A DNA stretch of 39,267 nt from Ruminococcoides intestinihominis (GTDB taxonomy: Bacteria; Bacillota; Clostridia; Oscillospirales; Acutalibacteraceae): contig NZ_JBBMEY010000020.1 in NCBI RefSeq assembly GCF_040096285.1, forward strand, positions 1 to 39,267. The letters are read 5' to 3'. The notes below the pieces were generated by a model. It was not told the origin of the DNA. It saw only the letters and a list, made by a program, of their open reading frames with translations, and searched no databases. How positions within the stretch are numbered: position 1 is the stretch's first letter; each line of letters starts with the position of its first letter. Shown here piece after piece: positions 1 to 7,200 of the stretch. The position numbers were made by a program, and so were the translations under genes.

Positions 1-76
1 CAAATGCAAAATAACTTACACATAATGTGCTTGTAATGATTGTTGCAACTAATAATAATGATAATAACTTTTTCAT
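1..76 (-). CDS. N-terminus of a secreted or membrane protein, cut by the window edge
   Basis: An ATG at 76-74 on the minus strand opens a frame that runs off the left edge after 25 codons. The residues begin MKKLLSLLLVATIITS, a short basic start followed by a long hydrophobic stretch, typical of a signal peptide or N-terminal membrane anchor. An AGAAGG ribosome site lies about 8 nt upstream (81-92). The rest of the gene is outside the window, so no function can be given. The Cys near residue 19 has no clear lipobox. Confidence 0.6.
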   Translation of the reverse strand, partial: MKKLLSLLLVATIITSTLCVSYFAF

Positions 77-116
77 TTAAATACCTTCTTTCAATTCTTA
101 ATGCAGTTTTGTTCAA

Positions 117-404
117 TTACTTATCATCAACAATAATTAATTTCTTACCTAAAGGAACTTATAGTTTTAGAATAGTGTCTAACTGTGGATTGGTTTGACC
201 TTTTTCCAATCTTGCAATAACAGGTTGTTTTACACCACTCATCAATTCAAGTTGTTTTTGGCTAATACCTTTTTCATTTCTTGCATTGATGATTTCACTT
301 ATAATAGATACTCTCAAATCACTTTCTGCTATTTCTTCCGGAGTAAATAGTTTCTTACGAACATCGTTCCAATTAGAACCAATAGCACTATTATTTTTTT
401 TCAT
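117..404 (-). pseudogene. HigA-like XRE-family antitoxin with a nonsense stop
   Basis: The protein has an XRE helix-turn-helix, seen in the run GISQKQLELMSGVKQPVIAR. HigA-type antitoxins of this form bind their own promoter and neutralise a RelE/HigB toxin. Start: ATG at 404-402 rather than the TTG at 410. The frame meets TAA at 161-159 after ILKL, but continues in frame as VPLGKKLIIVDDK to a second stop at 119-117. Family members usually carry this tail, so one base change appears to have removed the last 14 residues. The helix-turn-helix is intact, so DNA binding may persist. The gene overlaps the 3' end of the toxin reading frame (391-404), the usual toxin-antitoxin arrangement. Confidence 0.75.
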
Positions 405-751
405 TGTCAAAACCTCTTTCTAATAAATCAGAATACTCATTTTTAGCTTTTTGAATTTCTCTTAAAGGTGTTTTCTTCATAAACTGATGAAGCAACACAA
501 AATCACCATTATGCCAAGCCACAAATAAAATTCTATCTCTAAGTGGTCTTAGTTCTCATATTTCTCCATCAATATGTTTAATATATGGTTCTTCTGCTCT
601 TGTTCCAAATCTACCTAAAATTGTAATATAGTCGTTGATTTTATTAAGTTTAATGCGACTATCTTTATTGTTTCTCTTTTTTTAAATTTTGTATGTATTC
701 AAGAACTGGTTGATGACCATTCTTATCTTGATAGAAATATATATTGTACAT
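391..751 (-). pseudogene. HigB/Gp49-like RelE-superfamily toxin, broken
   Basis: Translation from the ATG at 751-749 gives MYNIYFYQDKNGHQPVLEY, a typical start of Gp49-like toxins (ribosome-dependent mRNA interferases in known cases). The frame is lost in a poly-A run near 675-685. It resumes in another frame with NDYITILGRFGTRAEEPYIK, then meets TGA where the family motif (G)xWELRPLRDR expects Trp. It then continues to RILFVAWHNGDFVLLHQF and the end at 391. One frameshift plus one Trp-to-stop change make this a pseudogene. It lies directly upstream of the truncated antitoxin, so the whole module is dead or nearly so. Family assignment is by motif recognition only. Confidence 0.75.
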
Positions 752-808
752 AATTGCTTCCCTCTTTGTAATATATTATAACTTAAAAGTTATTAATTTA
801 AAAATATT

Positions 809-932
809 TTAAGAATTTTCAAATGCTAATTTCCACTTTAATTGTTCATCTTCATCAGTTAATTGTGATAAGAATAACTTAAAGAATTTTAAATCTTTAG
901 AGTCTGGATACTTATTAGTAATTTCCCTTCAA
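809..932 (-). pseudogene. C-terminal fragment of an unidentified protein
   Basis: A minus-strand frame of about 38 codons ends at TAA 811-809. It reads EITNKYPDSKDLKNFKLF and ends in LAFENS. It is preceded by an in-frame TGA and has no start codon or ribosome site, yet the composition is protein-like (alternating charged and hydrophobic residues). It is probably the tail of a lost gene. It lies between the toxin-antitoxin remnant and a terminator. I do not recognise the family. Confidence 0.35.
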
Positions 933-939
933 TGAAAAA

Positions 940-961
940 GCAGGAAGTAAAAACTTCCTGC
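940..961 (-). terminator. Intrinsic terminator after the small hypothetical operon
   Basis: An 8-bp GC-rich stem, GCAGGAAG/CTTCCTGC, with a 6-nt loop. On the minus strand it is followed by a T run (939-935). It ends the transcript of the two small genes at 968-1392. Confidence 0.8.
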
Positions 962-967
962 CTAAAA

Positions 968-1153
968 TTAATGTGATGGTTTAAGAACATGGTTGGTTGT
1001 GGATGGTTTAATGATATAACCTTGTTTATCTAATTCATTAATATCGAAATTACTTACTTCCTCATCATCACCAATGAATGAAAAAATGCTATCCGTTACT
1101 CTATCATATCTGTCATTATAACTTTTAACGTCATAATAGTTAGACATCATCAT
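968..1153 (-). CDS. Small hypothetical protein (61 aa)
   Basis: A 61-residue soluble, acidic protein beginning with three Met codons (1153-1145), so the exact start is uncertain by two residues. No domain is recognised. Its start overlaps the stop of the upstream membrane protein by ATGA (1150-1153), which suggests translational coupling and a shared role. A terminator follows within 30 nt. The gene is real by context (operon, terminator, strong upstream promoter); its function is unknown. Confidence 0.6.
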   Translation of the reverse strand: MMMSNYYDVKSYNDRYDRVTDSIFSFIGDDEEVSNFDINELDKQGYIIKPSTTNHVLKPSH

Positions 1154-1392
1154 AGTAACTTTTTTGATAAGTCAGATTTAGTTGTCAGTAATCTATCATA
1201 GTTATTAGTTGTATATGTATAACAACCAATGAAATAAGCAATACTTACAATACACATTATAATACCGATAACAATACTACCAACATTACGCTGAACTTTG
1301 TTATCAACCACTTTTCCCTTTGCTTTTGAAACTATAAGAATAATTCCTACAATCAAAAGTGCAATAGCAATAATAATACATAAATACTTCAT
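1150..1392 (-). CDS. Small membrane protein (80 aa)
   Basis: The protein has two hydrophobic helices, roughly residues 4-22 and 39-60, joined by a basic loop (KAKGKVVDNKVQRN), and a charged C-terminus. A GAAAGAAG ribosome site precedes the ATG at 1392-1390. It is first in a two-gene operon with the 61-aa protein at 968-1153, driven by a consensus promoter (1446-1474). No family is recognised. Small two-helix membrane proteins of this kind are common in mobile-element cargo, but nothing here fixes its role. Confidence 0.6.
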   Translation of the reverse strand: MKYLCIIIAIALLIVGIILIVSKAKGKVVDNKVQRNVGSIVIGIIMCIVSIAYFIGCYTYTTNNYDRLLTTKSDLSKKLL

Positions 1393-1445
1393 TTTCGTTC
1401 TTCTTTCATCCCAAGCCGCCCATTCAGCTTTTGCTAAATCATATT

Positions 1446-1474
1446 ATTATAATCAAATAGTATTTAATTGTCAA
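1446..1474 (-). promoter_or_regulatory. Consensus promoter of the 1392-968 operon
   Basis: On the minus strand there is a perfect TTGACA (1474-1469), a 17-bp spacer and a perfect TATAAT (1451-1446), about 50 nt upstream of the start codon at 1392. Confidence 0.75.
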
Positions 1475-1488
1475 TCCCTGAAAACTAT

Positions 1489-1848
1489 TTAGTCTTTCTT
1501 CTTCGGCTTTTGGTTTTGCTCTATCGCCGGTTTCATCAGTTCGTAGTAAGTATTAGTGGAATGAAAGACGAGTTTCTTAGGCATAAGAAATTCCGACTTA
1601 ATAAAAGCCCATAAAAACTTTTCAGCGGTCATTCCGTTGTATTTCACAAAACCGAGAGCCGCAAAGGGTGCTGCTTCCAATATACAAACCCACGATACTG
1701 TTTCTGTTCCTAAATGTGGTTTCAACAGGAAATACAATCCTACCACAACACCGCAGGCAAGGACAGAAAAAATGAACTGTCTTAACGACAGTCCAAAGAA
1801 CATTGACTCTGTGTAATTTCGTATTTCTCGGTTAATTTTAACTTCCAT
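1489..1848 (-). CDS. PrgI-family conjugation protein
   Basis: A 119-residue protein of the PrgI family, membrane components of the type IV secretion apparatus of Gram-positive conjugative elements. It is usually encoded just before the VirB4-like ATPase. I chose the ATG at 1848-1846 (MEVKINREIRN) because GAAAGGA stands 7-8 nt upstream; the longer frame to 1908 has no such site. Two hydrophobic segments (about residues 25-42 and 50-66) and the C-terminal IKSEFLMPKKLVF region fit the family. The gene looks intact. The expected VirB4 gene downstream is absent, so this is a stranded part of a conjugative element. Confidence 0.75.
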   Translation of the reverse strand: MEVKINREIRNYTESMFFGLSLRQFIFSVLACGVVVGLYFLLKPHLGTETVSWVCILEAAPFAALGFVKYNGMTAEKFLWAFIKSEFLMPKKLVFHSTNTYYELMKPAIEQNQKPKKKD

Positions 1849-1922
1849 AATAATCCTTTCTTGCAAAAAGAAAAACACCAACCATTTCTGATTGATGTTT
1901 CCACTCAAAGCATATTCAGTTT

Positions 1923-2132
1923 TTAATCAAATTCATACGGACCTTTGCTAAAACACATCCAATCCAAATCAGCAACATAATCAGGATGTTCTTTACCCTT
2001 TTGTTTCTTGATTTGTTTTCGGTTTGTTACTTTGGCTTTGTATGCTTTGTTGTTAGGATTATGCTGATTTGCATAATCGTCTAACTGTTGTTTAGTGTGG
2101 GTTTTACCCGACACGCCCTTGTTTCGAGCCAT
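1923..2132 (-). CDS. Small basic conjugative-element protein (69 aa)
   Basis: A 69-residue Lys-, Asn- and Gln-rich protein (MARNKGVSGKTHTKQQLDDY) with a conserved-looking end, DLDWMCFSKGPYEFD. A strong AAAGGAGGT ribosome site lies 8 nt before the ATG at 2132. From memory, similar short proteins occur beside PrgI genes in Clostridia conjugative elements; no function is known to me. It appears intact and probably shares a transcript with the PrgI gene, from the promoter at 2336-2364. Confidence 0.65.
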   Translation of the reverse strand: MARNKGVSGKTHTKQQLDDYANQHNPNNKAYKAKVTNRKQIKKQKGKEHPDYVADLDWMCFSKGPYEFD

Positions 2133-2335
2133 AGTGTTTACCTCCTTTCTTCGTAGCAGTTTTTATCAATGATTGCATAATAAAACGGTCGGTTACCTAG
2201 AACCCTTTTTGAACCTTACTGCTGAAATACGAGCAATTTTTCATCAGTAGTGAATCTTGCAAATCATTTTTCCACGACAGGAGTGATTTACGCTTGATAT
2301 ATGCTCGCTCTATCAAATGTAAATCAAACAAGTAT

Positions 2336-2364
2336 ATTATAGCTCAATTATATGAAAAAATCAA
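2336..2364 (-). promoter_or_regulatory. Promoter within the conjugative-element remnant
   Basis: On the minus strand, TTGATT (2364-2359), a 17-bp spacer and TATAAT (2341-2336). It starts right after the end of the VirB6-like pseudogene and would transcribe the 69-aa and PrgI-like genes with a leader of about 200 nt. The leader (2133-2330) holds no other gene I can see. Confidence 0.5.
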
Positions 2365-2365
2365 A

Positions 2366-3060
2366 TTACAAGCCCATCGTTTCACGAATGATATGATCAC
2401 TCATTTTGATTGCACCAACGAGAACAAGCATATTGAACACCAATTCTCCGACATAAGACCACACCTGAGTAACTGCTGCCGCATTTGCATCAACAACCGG
2501 TGGCGATGAGGCAAACAGGGAGAATATAATGTAGGCAAGTATAATTACCGCACCTTCAAGCAACACGTACAATAGCTCTTTATAAAACTCTTTCCTACAT
2601 TTTGCGGTGACTCTCTGGCAAAAGTGGATAAAGAAATAGGAGCAAGAGCTGTATATATAGCTTAAAAAATCTTCCGTACACGGTCATTATCATAATAAAA
2701 GACAATACGGTTATGAAAAGGCCACCGATAAGCGTTACCGCCCACAGGGGGATACTCTCAAAAAATCCGCAATCTTCTATTGTGGTTATCATTTCCGAAG
2801 GTAATGTGGTTTGATTTGGCTTTCCAAAGCCTGCTGTGTTCATAATGGTAGAAATCGTACCTTGAACAATATTGAATAAAGCAAGCATAAGCTCAAGTTC
2901 GTGTGTAATCACTCCTTTTGCAATAGCAAATCGGATAAAGAGTTTCAAAGCGTGTTCCGGTTTCTTAACTTCGGTAAAACTTCCGCAAGTGCGTACAACA
3001 CCCACTACAAAGAATAGAACAAGCAAGGCAAAGCCGAAAGCTTGTTCAACATTTCGTGTC
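2366..3060 (-). pseudogene. VirB6/TrbL-like conjugal membrane protein, two frameshifts, N-terminus missing
   Basis: Three reading frames join into one polytopic membrane protein. From about 3060 the first frame reads VEQAFGFALLVLFFVVGVV and continues to VYGRFFKLY near 2655. A second frame carries YTALAPISLSTFARE to VGKSFIKSYC. After a one-base loss (TTGGAA reduced to TTGAA, near 2548) a third frame reads LEGAVIILAYIIFSLFASSP to the end IRETMGL. The family is the multi-spanning inner-membrane protein of Gram-positive conjugative type IV secretion, usually encoded just upstream of PrgI. A stop at about 3061-3063 cuts off the N-terminal part. The C-terminal piece on its own resembles what is sometimes annotated as a separate Maff2-type protein, but here it is the tail of the broken gene. 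Confidence 0.75.
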
Positions 3061-3167
3061 TATGGTTATATTCTAGCACCATAGTGTAATTTCATAAGGT
3101 ATTAAAACTTCAGTATGGAGTATGGTATACTCAGTTTAAAAAACTGGAAATTATGGAGGTGGCTGAT

Positions 3168-3720
3168 ATGCAATATGCAATAGAATTGTATTGTGATATG
3201 GAAGCAGAAGAGAAATTATATGCTTTTTTCAAAAAAGGTAGCTGATGCGAAGTTAAGCACAAAGTTTATGAAATGGAAAACCAGACCGCATCCTACATTA
3301 GCTTGTTTTAATGATGTGGACGAAGAAAAATGTATTATTCGATTGAAGAAGTTTGCCAAAAATCATATACAAATGCCGACTTATATTGCGTCTGTTGGGA
3401 TGCTTACTGATACAAAGACAATTTTTGCATCGCCAGTGATGAATAATGCAATGTATTGATTTCAGAGAGAATTGCATGAATGTTTGTATGATTTTGATAT
3501 AGAAGGATGGGAATGGTATTGCCCGGATAGTTGGTTGCTATATTGTACATTAACACTCACCAAAGAAGATGACGAAGGTATCTTTTTTAAAGCAAGCGAT
3601 TTGATTTTGCGTGAGTTCGAAAAAATAAGTGGAAAGTTTGTATCTATTGGGTTATTAAAAATAACTTTTCCTGTGGACGAAATTTTTACAGTTGAATTAA
3701 GCGCAACCAAAAAGAAATAG
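3168..3720 (+). pseudogene. 2H-phosphoesterase (2'-5' RNA ligase-like) pseudogene
   Basis: The ATG at 3168 follows a GGAGGTGG ribosome site. It starts MQYAIELYCDMEAEEKLYAF, then loses frame in the T6/A6 run near 3223-3236. The neighbouring frame continues SKKVADAKLS to the first HxT motif (HPTLACF), meets TGA at 3457-3459, and resumes FQRELHECLYDFDIEGWEWY through to 3720. Length and order fit the 2H phosphoesterase superfamily (RNA and cyclic-nucleotide phosphodiesterases with two HxT motifs). In the second motif the His is replaced (YCTLTL instead of HCTLxL), so the enzyme would be inactive even if the frame were repaired. The assignment rests on motif pattern and is likely but not certain. 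Confidence 0.65.
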
Positions 3721-3728
3721 TCAACTTT

Positions 3729-3850
3729 GTAATTTTGGAGCACAGCGGAACAATGAAAGTTCCGGTAGGGGCTTTTAAGCGACGGAACAGTCTTGCACTA
3801 GTAAGATAGAGGTGCCTTGTCCCGGCAACTAAGGTTTCTATCAAAATTAC
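3729..3850. ncRNA. Candidate structured RNA of unknown class
   Basis: This 122-nt stretch is richer in G+C than its surroundings and folds into a closed multi-branch shape. The outer stem is GTAATTTTG (3729-3737) with CAAAATTAC (3842-3850). Inside are a hairpin CGGAAC/GTTCCG (3746-3751 and 3759-3764) with loop AATGAAA, and a hairpin GATAGA/TCTATC (3805-3810 and 3837-3842, competing with the outer stem for one base) containing CCTT/AAGG. No protein frame is credible. I could not match it to a riboswitch, group I or II intron core, or retron. It sits between a pseudogene and the cas regulatory RNA and may belong to either, or be a mobile-element remnant. Strand is not established. Confidence 0.35.
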
Positions 3851-3936
3851 AGTCCTTTTCCAAGGAAAAGCATATTAATATATAAATTTACTAAGGAAAA
3901 TCAAAACTATATAGTATAATTTTAAATAAATTGTGT

Positions 3937-3965
3937 TTGACAGTAGATTGCACATAGAATATAAT
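3937..3965 (+). promoter_or_regulatory. Perfect sigma-A promoter of the cas-regulating guide RNA
   Basis: TTGACA (3937-3942), a 17-bp spacer and TATAAT (3960-3965), both hexamers perfect. The expected start, about 3972, is the first or second base of the CRISPR-repeat-derived segment (3971-3992), so the RNA would begin almost exactly with the Cas12a handle. Confidence 0.85.
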
Positions 3966-3971
3966 GATAGT

Positions 3972-4077
3972 AGAATTTCTACTATTGTAGATCGGTTATT
4001 ATGTTGTAGTCCATGAAACCGTAGTATGTTTTATGGAGTTTGAGAGTGATAGTTTTTCAACTATCACTCTTTTTTTA
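3972..4077 (+). ncRNA. CreR-like cas-regulating guide RNA (orphan crRNA targeting the cas12a leader)
   Basis: Bases 3971-3992 are identical to the last 22 nt of the array repeat and contain the full Cas12a handle AATTTCTACTATTGTAGAT. The guide follows from 3993 (CGGTTATTATGTTGTAGT). Its first 10 nt (3993-4002) equal the minus strand at 4258-4249, in the cas12a 5' leader, and the bases just before that site on the same strand (4262-4259) read TTTA, a Cas12a PAM. Base 11 mismatches. After about 18 nt of guide come a hairpin (CCATGAAAC/GTTTTATGG, 4011-4036, one G-U pair) and a terminator. Cas12a needs roughly 16 or more paired bases to cut, so a 10-nt match should bind only. Inferred role: Cas12a with this RNA represses cas12a-cas4-cas1-cas2. 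The 5' half of the repeat is absent, so it is not a normal array unit. Confidence 0.85.
4043..4076 (+). terminator. Intrinsic terminator of the cas-regulating guide RNA
   Basis: A perfect 10-bp stem AGAGTGATAG (4043-4052) / CTATCACTCT (4061-4070), an 8-nt loop and a T run (4070-4076). It separates the small RNA from the cas12a promoter. Confidence 0.9.
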
Positions 4078-4195
4078 TAGGTAAGTCCCAAAAATGGGAC
4101 ATATAATATGATATAATTTATTAAAGAAAAATTAGTGTGTTTAACTTGTGAAATATTGCACAAATTAAATTATTAAAATTTGGATGGTTTGTGTA

Positions 4196-4224
4196 TTGAA
4201 TTATTATAGATACTGATATATAAT
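4196..4224 (+). promoter_or_regulatory. Promoter of the cas12a operon
   Basis: TTGAAT (4196-4201), a 17-bp spacer and TATAAT (4219-4224); expected start about 4231. The guide-RNA target with PAM (4249-4262) lies about 18-31 nt downstream of this start. Upstream, 4085-4100 holds a small inverted repeat GTCCCA/TGGGAC that might be an operator, unproven. Confidence 0.8.
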
Positions 4225-4248
4225 CAGGGTATAAGGTTAATATTATAA

Positions 4249-4262
4249 ATAATAACCGTAAA
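4249..4262 (-). promoter_or_regulatory. Predicted binding site for Cas12a with its own regulatory guide
   Basis: On the minus strand this reads 5'-TTTA (PAM, 4262-4259) followed by CGGTTATTAT (4258-4249), identical to the guide seed at 3993-4002. It lies between the cas12a transcription start and the ribosome site (4273-4278). Bound Cas12a here would block elongation of its own transcript. Confidence 0.8.
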
Positions 4263-4287
4263 ACTATATATGAAAGGATTGATGCTT

Positions 4288-7200
4288 ATGCCAATCAACA
4301 TTAACAAATTTTCAGATGAATGTAGAAAAATTGATTTTTTCACAGATTTATATAACATTCAAAAAACTTTAAGATTCAGCCTTATTCCAATAGGTGCAAC
4401 TGCAGACAACTTTGATTTTAAAGACAGATTATCCAAAGAAAAAGACTTGCTTGATTCTGCAAAGCGTATCAAGGAGTATATTTCAAAGTACCTTGCAGAT
4501 GAAAGTGACAAATGCCTTTCTCAACCCATAAAGTTAAAGCATCTTGATGAGTACTATGAACTTTATATCACTAAAGACAGGGATGAACAGAAGTTTAAGT
4601 CTGCTGAAGAAAAGTTAAGGAAAGAATTAGCCGATTTTTTAAAAGAAATTCTGAAACGATTAAATAAGAAAATTCTTAATGATTATCTACCTGAGTATCT
4701 TGAAGATGATGAAAAGGCCCTTGAGGATATAGCAAATCTTTCTTCTTTCTCAACTTATTTTAACAGTTATTACGATAATTGCAAAAATATGTATACAGAT
4801 AAGGAACAGTCAACGGCTATTCCTTATAGATGTATTAATGACAATTTACCAAAATTTATTGATAATATTAAAGCATATGAAAAGGTTTTAGAAGAACTAA
4901 AGCCAAGTGATCTTGAAGAACTTAGAAATAACTTTAAGGGAGTATATGATACAACAGTTGATGATATGTTTACCTTGGATTATTTCAACTGTGTTCTTTC
5001 ACAGTCAGGCATTGATACCTATAATGCCATTATAGGTAATGACAAGGTTAAGGGGATTAATGAGTACATTAATCTCCATAACCAAACTGCACAACAAGGA
5101 CATAAAGTCCCTAACTTGAAACGACTATATAAGCAGATTGGTAGTCAAAAAAAGACTATTTCTTTTCTTCCTGGTAAGTTTGAAAGTGACAATGAACTTC
5201 TAAAAGCAGTTTATGATTTCTATAATACCGGTAATGCTGAAAAGAATTTCACTGCATTAAAAGATACTATAACTGAACTTGAGAAGATTTTTGATAATCT
5301 AGCAGAATATAACCTTGATGGTGTGTTTGTAAGGAATGATATTTCACTTACTAATTTATCGCAAAATATGTTCAATGATTGGTCAGTATTCCGTAATTTA
5401 TGGAATGACCGGTATGATAAAGTCAACAATCCGGAGAAAGCAAAAGATATTGATAAGTATAATGACAAAAGACGTAATGTATATAAAAAGTCAGAAAGCT
5501 TTTCAATTAATCAGTTGCAAGATTTAATTGCAACATCACTTGAAGAAAATATTAATAGCAAGAAAATTACAGATTACTTTAGTTGTGATTTCCATAGATG
5601 TACTGCTGAAGTCGAAAACAAATATCAGTTAGTAAAGGAATTGCTATCTACTGATTATCCGGAAAATAAGAGTCTAAAAACAAGTGAAAAAGATGTAGCA
5701 CTTATTAAGGACTTTTTAGATAGTGTTAAATCATTAGAAAGTTTTGTGAAAATACTAACCGGTACAGGAAAAGAAAGTGGCAAGGATGAACTTTTCTATG
5801 GTAATTTTACAAAATGGTTTGATCAGTTGAGATATATTGATAAGCTATATGACAAAGTAAGAAATTACATTACCGAAAAGCCTTATTCACTTGACAAAAT
5901 CAAGTTGTCTTTTGATAATCCACAGTTCCTAGGTGGATGGCAACATAGCAAAGAAACTGACTATTCAGCACAACTTTTTATGAAAGATGGATTGTATTAT
6001 CTTGGGGTAATGGACAAAGAAACCAAGAGAGAGTTCAAAACTCAGTATAATGCTCCTGAAAATGATAGTGATACAATGGTTAAGATTGAGTACAATCAAA
6101 TTCCAAATCCGGGTAGAGTTATTCAAAATCTTATGCTTGTTGATGGTAAGATTGTAAAGAAAAACGGTAGAAAGAATGCTGATGGTGTTAATGTTGTTCT
6201 TGAAGAACTAAAGAATCAGTATCTACCTGAAAATATCAATAGAATTAGAAAAACCGAAAGTTACAAAACTACAAGTGATAACTTTAACAAAGACAATCTA
6301 AAGGAATATTTAGAGTATTATATTGCAAGGACAAAGGAATATTATTGTAAGTACAATTTTGTTTTTAAGTCAGCTGATGAGTATGGAAGTTTTAATGAAT
6401 TTGTTGATGATGTTAACAATCAAGCCTACCAAATCACCAAAGTAAAAGTATCTGAAAAACAATTACTTTCATTAGTAGAACAGGGCAAACTTTATCTTTT
6501 CCAAATTTACAACAAGGACTTTTCTGAGTACAGTAAGGGTAAGAAAAACCTACATACTATGTATTTCCAAATGCTATTTGATGATAGAAATTTAGAGAAC
6601 TTAGTATACAAATTGCAGGGTGGAGCAGAAATGTTCTATCGTCCTGCAAGTATCAAGACAGATTCAGAATTTCAACATGATGCAAATGTTGAAATTATTA
6701 AGCGTACATGTGAAGATAAAGTAAAGGATAAAGACAATCCTACAGATGATGAAAAAGCTAAGTATTATAGCAAATTTAACTATGAAATAGTAAAGAACAA
6801 ACGCTTTACAAAACCACAGTTTTCTCTACATTTAACTTTAGCAATGAATTGTAATCAGCCTGACCATTATTGGTTAAATAATAGTGTTAGAGAACTTCTT
6901 AAGAAGTCAAATAAGAACAATATTATCGGTATTGATAGAGGTGAAAGAAACCTTATCTATGTAACTATAATCAATAGTGATGGAGTAATAGTTGACCAAA
7001 TCAACTTCAATATTATTGAAAACAGTTACAATGGTAAGAAATACAAAACTGATTATCAGAAAAAGCTTAACATTAGAGAAAAAGAAAGACAAGAGGCAAG
7101 AAAAACTTGGAAAACTATTGAAACAATTAAGGAACTGAAAGACGGTTACATTAGTCAGGTTGTACATCAAATTTGTAAACTTATTGTTCAATATGATGCA

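Noticed and set aside
391..751. TGA as a recoded Trp or Sec codon in the toxin gene
   Set aside because: The same gene also has a frameshift, neighbouring genes show ordinary decay, and intact core genes in the window use TGG for Trp and TGA as stop (for example cas12a and purE).
1393..1445. Peptide-like run LAKAEWAAWDERRTK in frame upstream of the 80-aa membrane protein
   Set aside because: It follows an in-frame stop, has no start codon or ribosome site, and lies in the leader after the consensus promoter; it is probably chance or a trace of older sequence.
3729..3850. Group II intron domain V, SAM-type riboswitch or retron RNA
   Set aside because: Short resemblances (AGC plus GAAA-type loop; CCCGGCAAC) are present, but the required stem lengths, bulges and order do not fit, and no reverse transcriptase or methionine gene is adjacent.
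3971..4077. The small RNA as a tracrRNA or as an isolated remnant of a second CRISPR array
   Set aside because: Cas12a needs no tracrRNA. A remnant array unit would keep the 5' half of the repeat and would not have a perfect promoter placed at the handle, a terminator, and a PAM-flanked match in the cas12a leader.
4270..4287. ATG 4270 as the cas12a start
   Set aside because: It has no ribosome site upstream and would put the AAAGGA site inside the gene; ATG 4288 is well spaced from that site.
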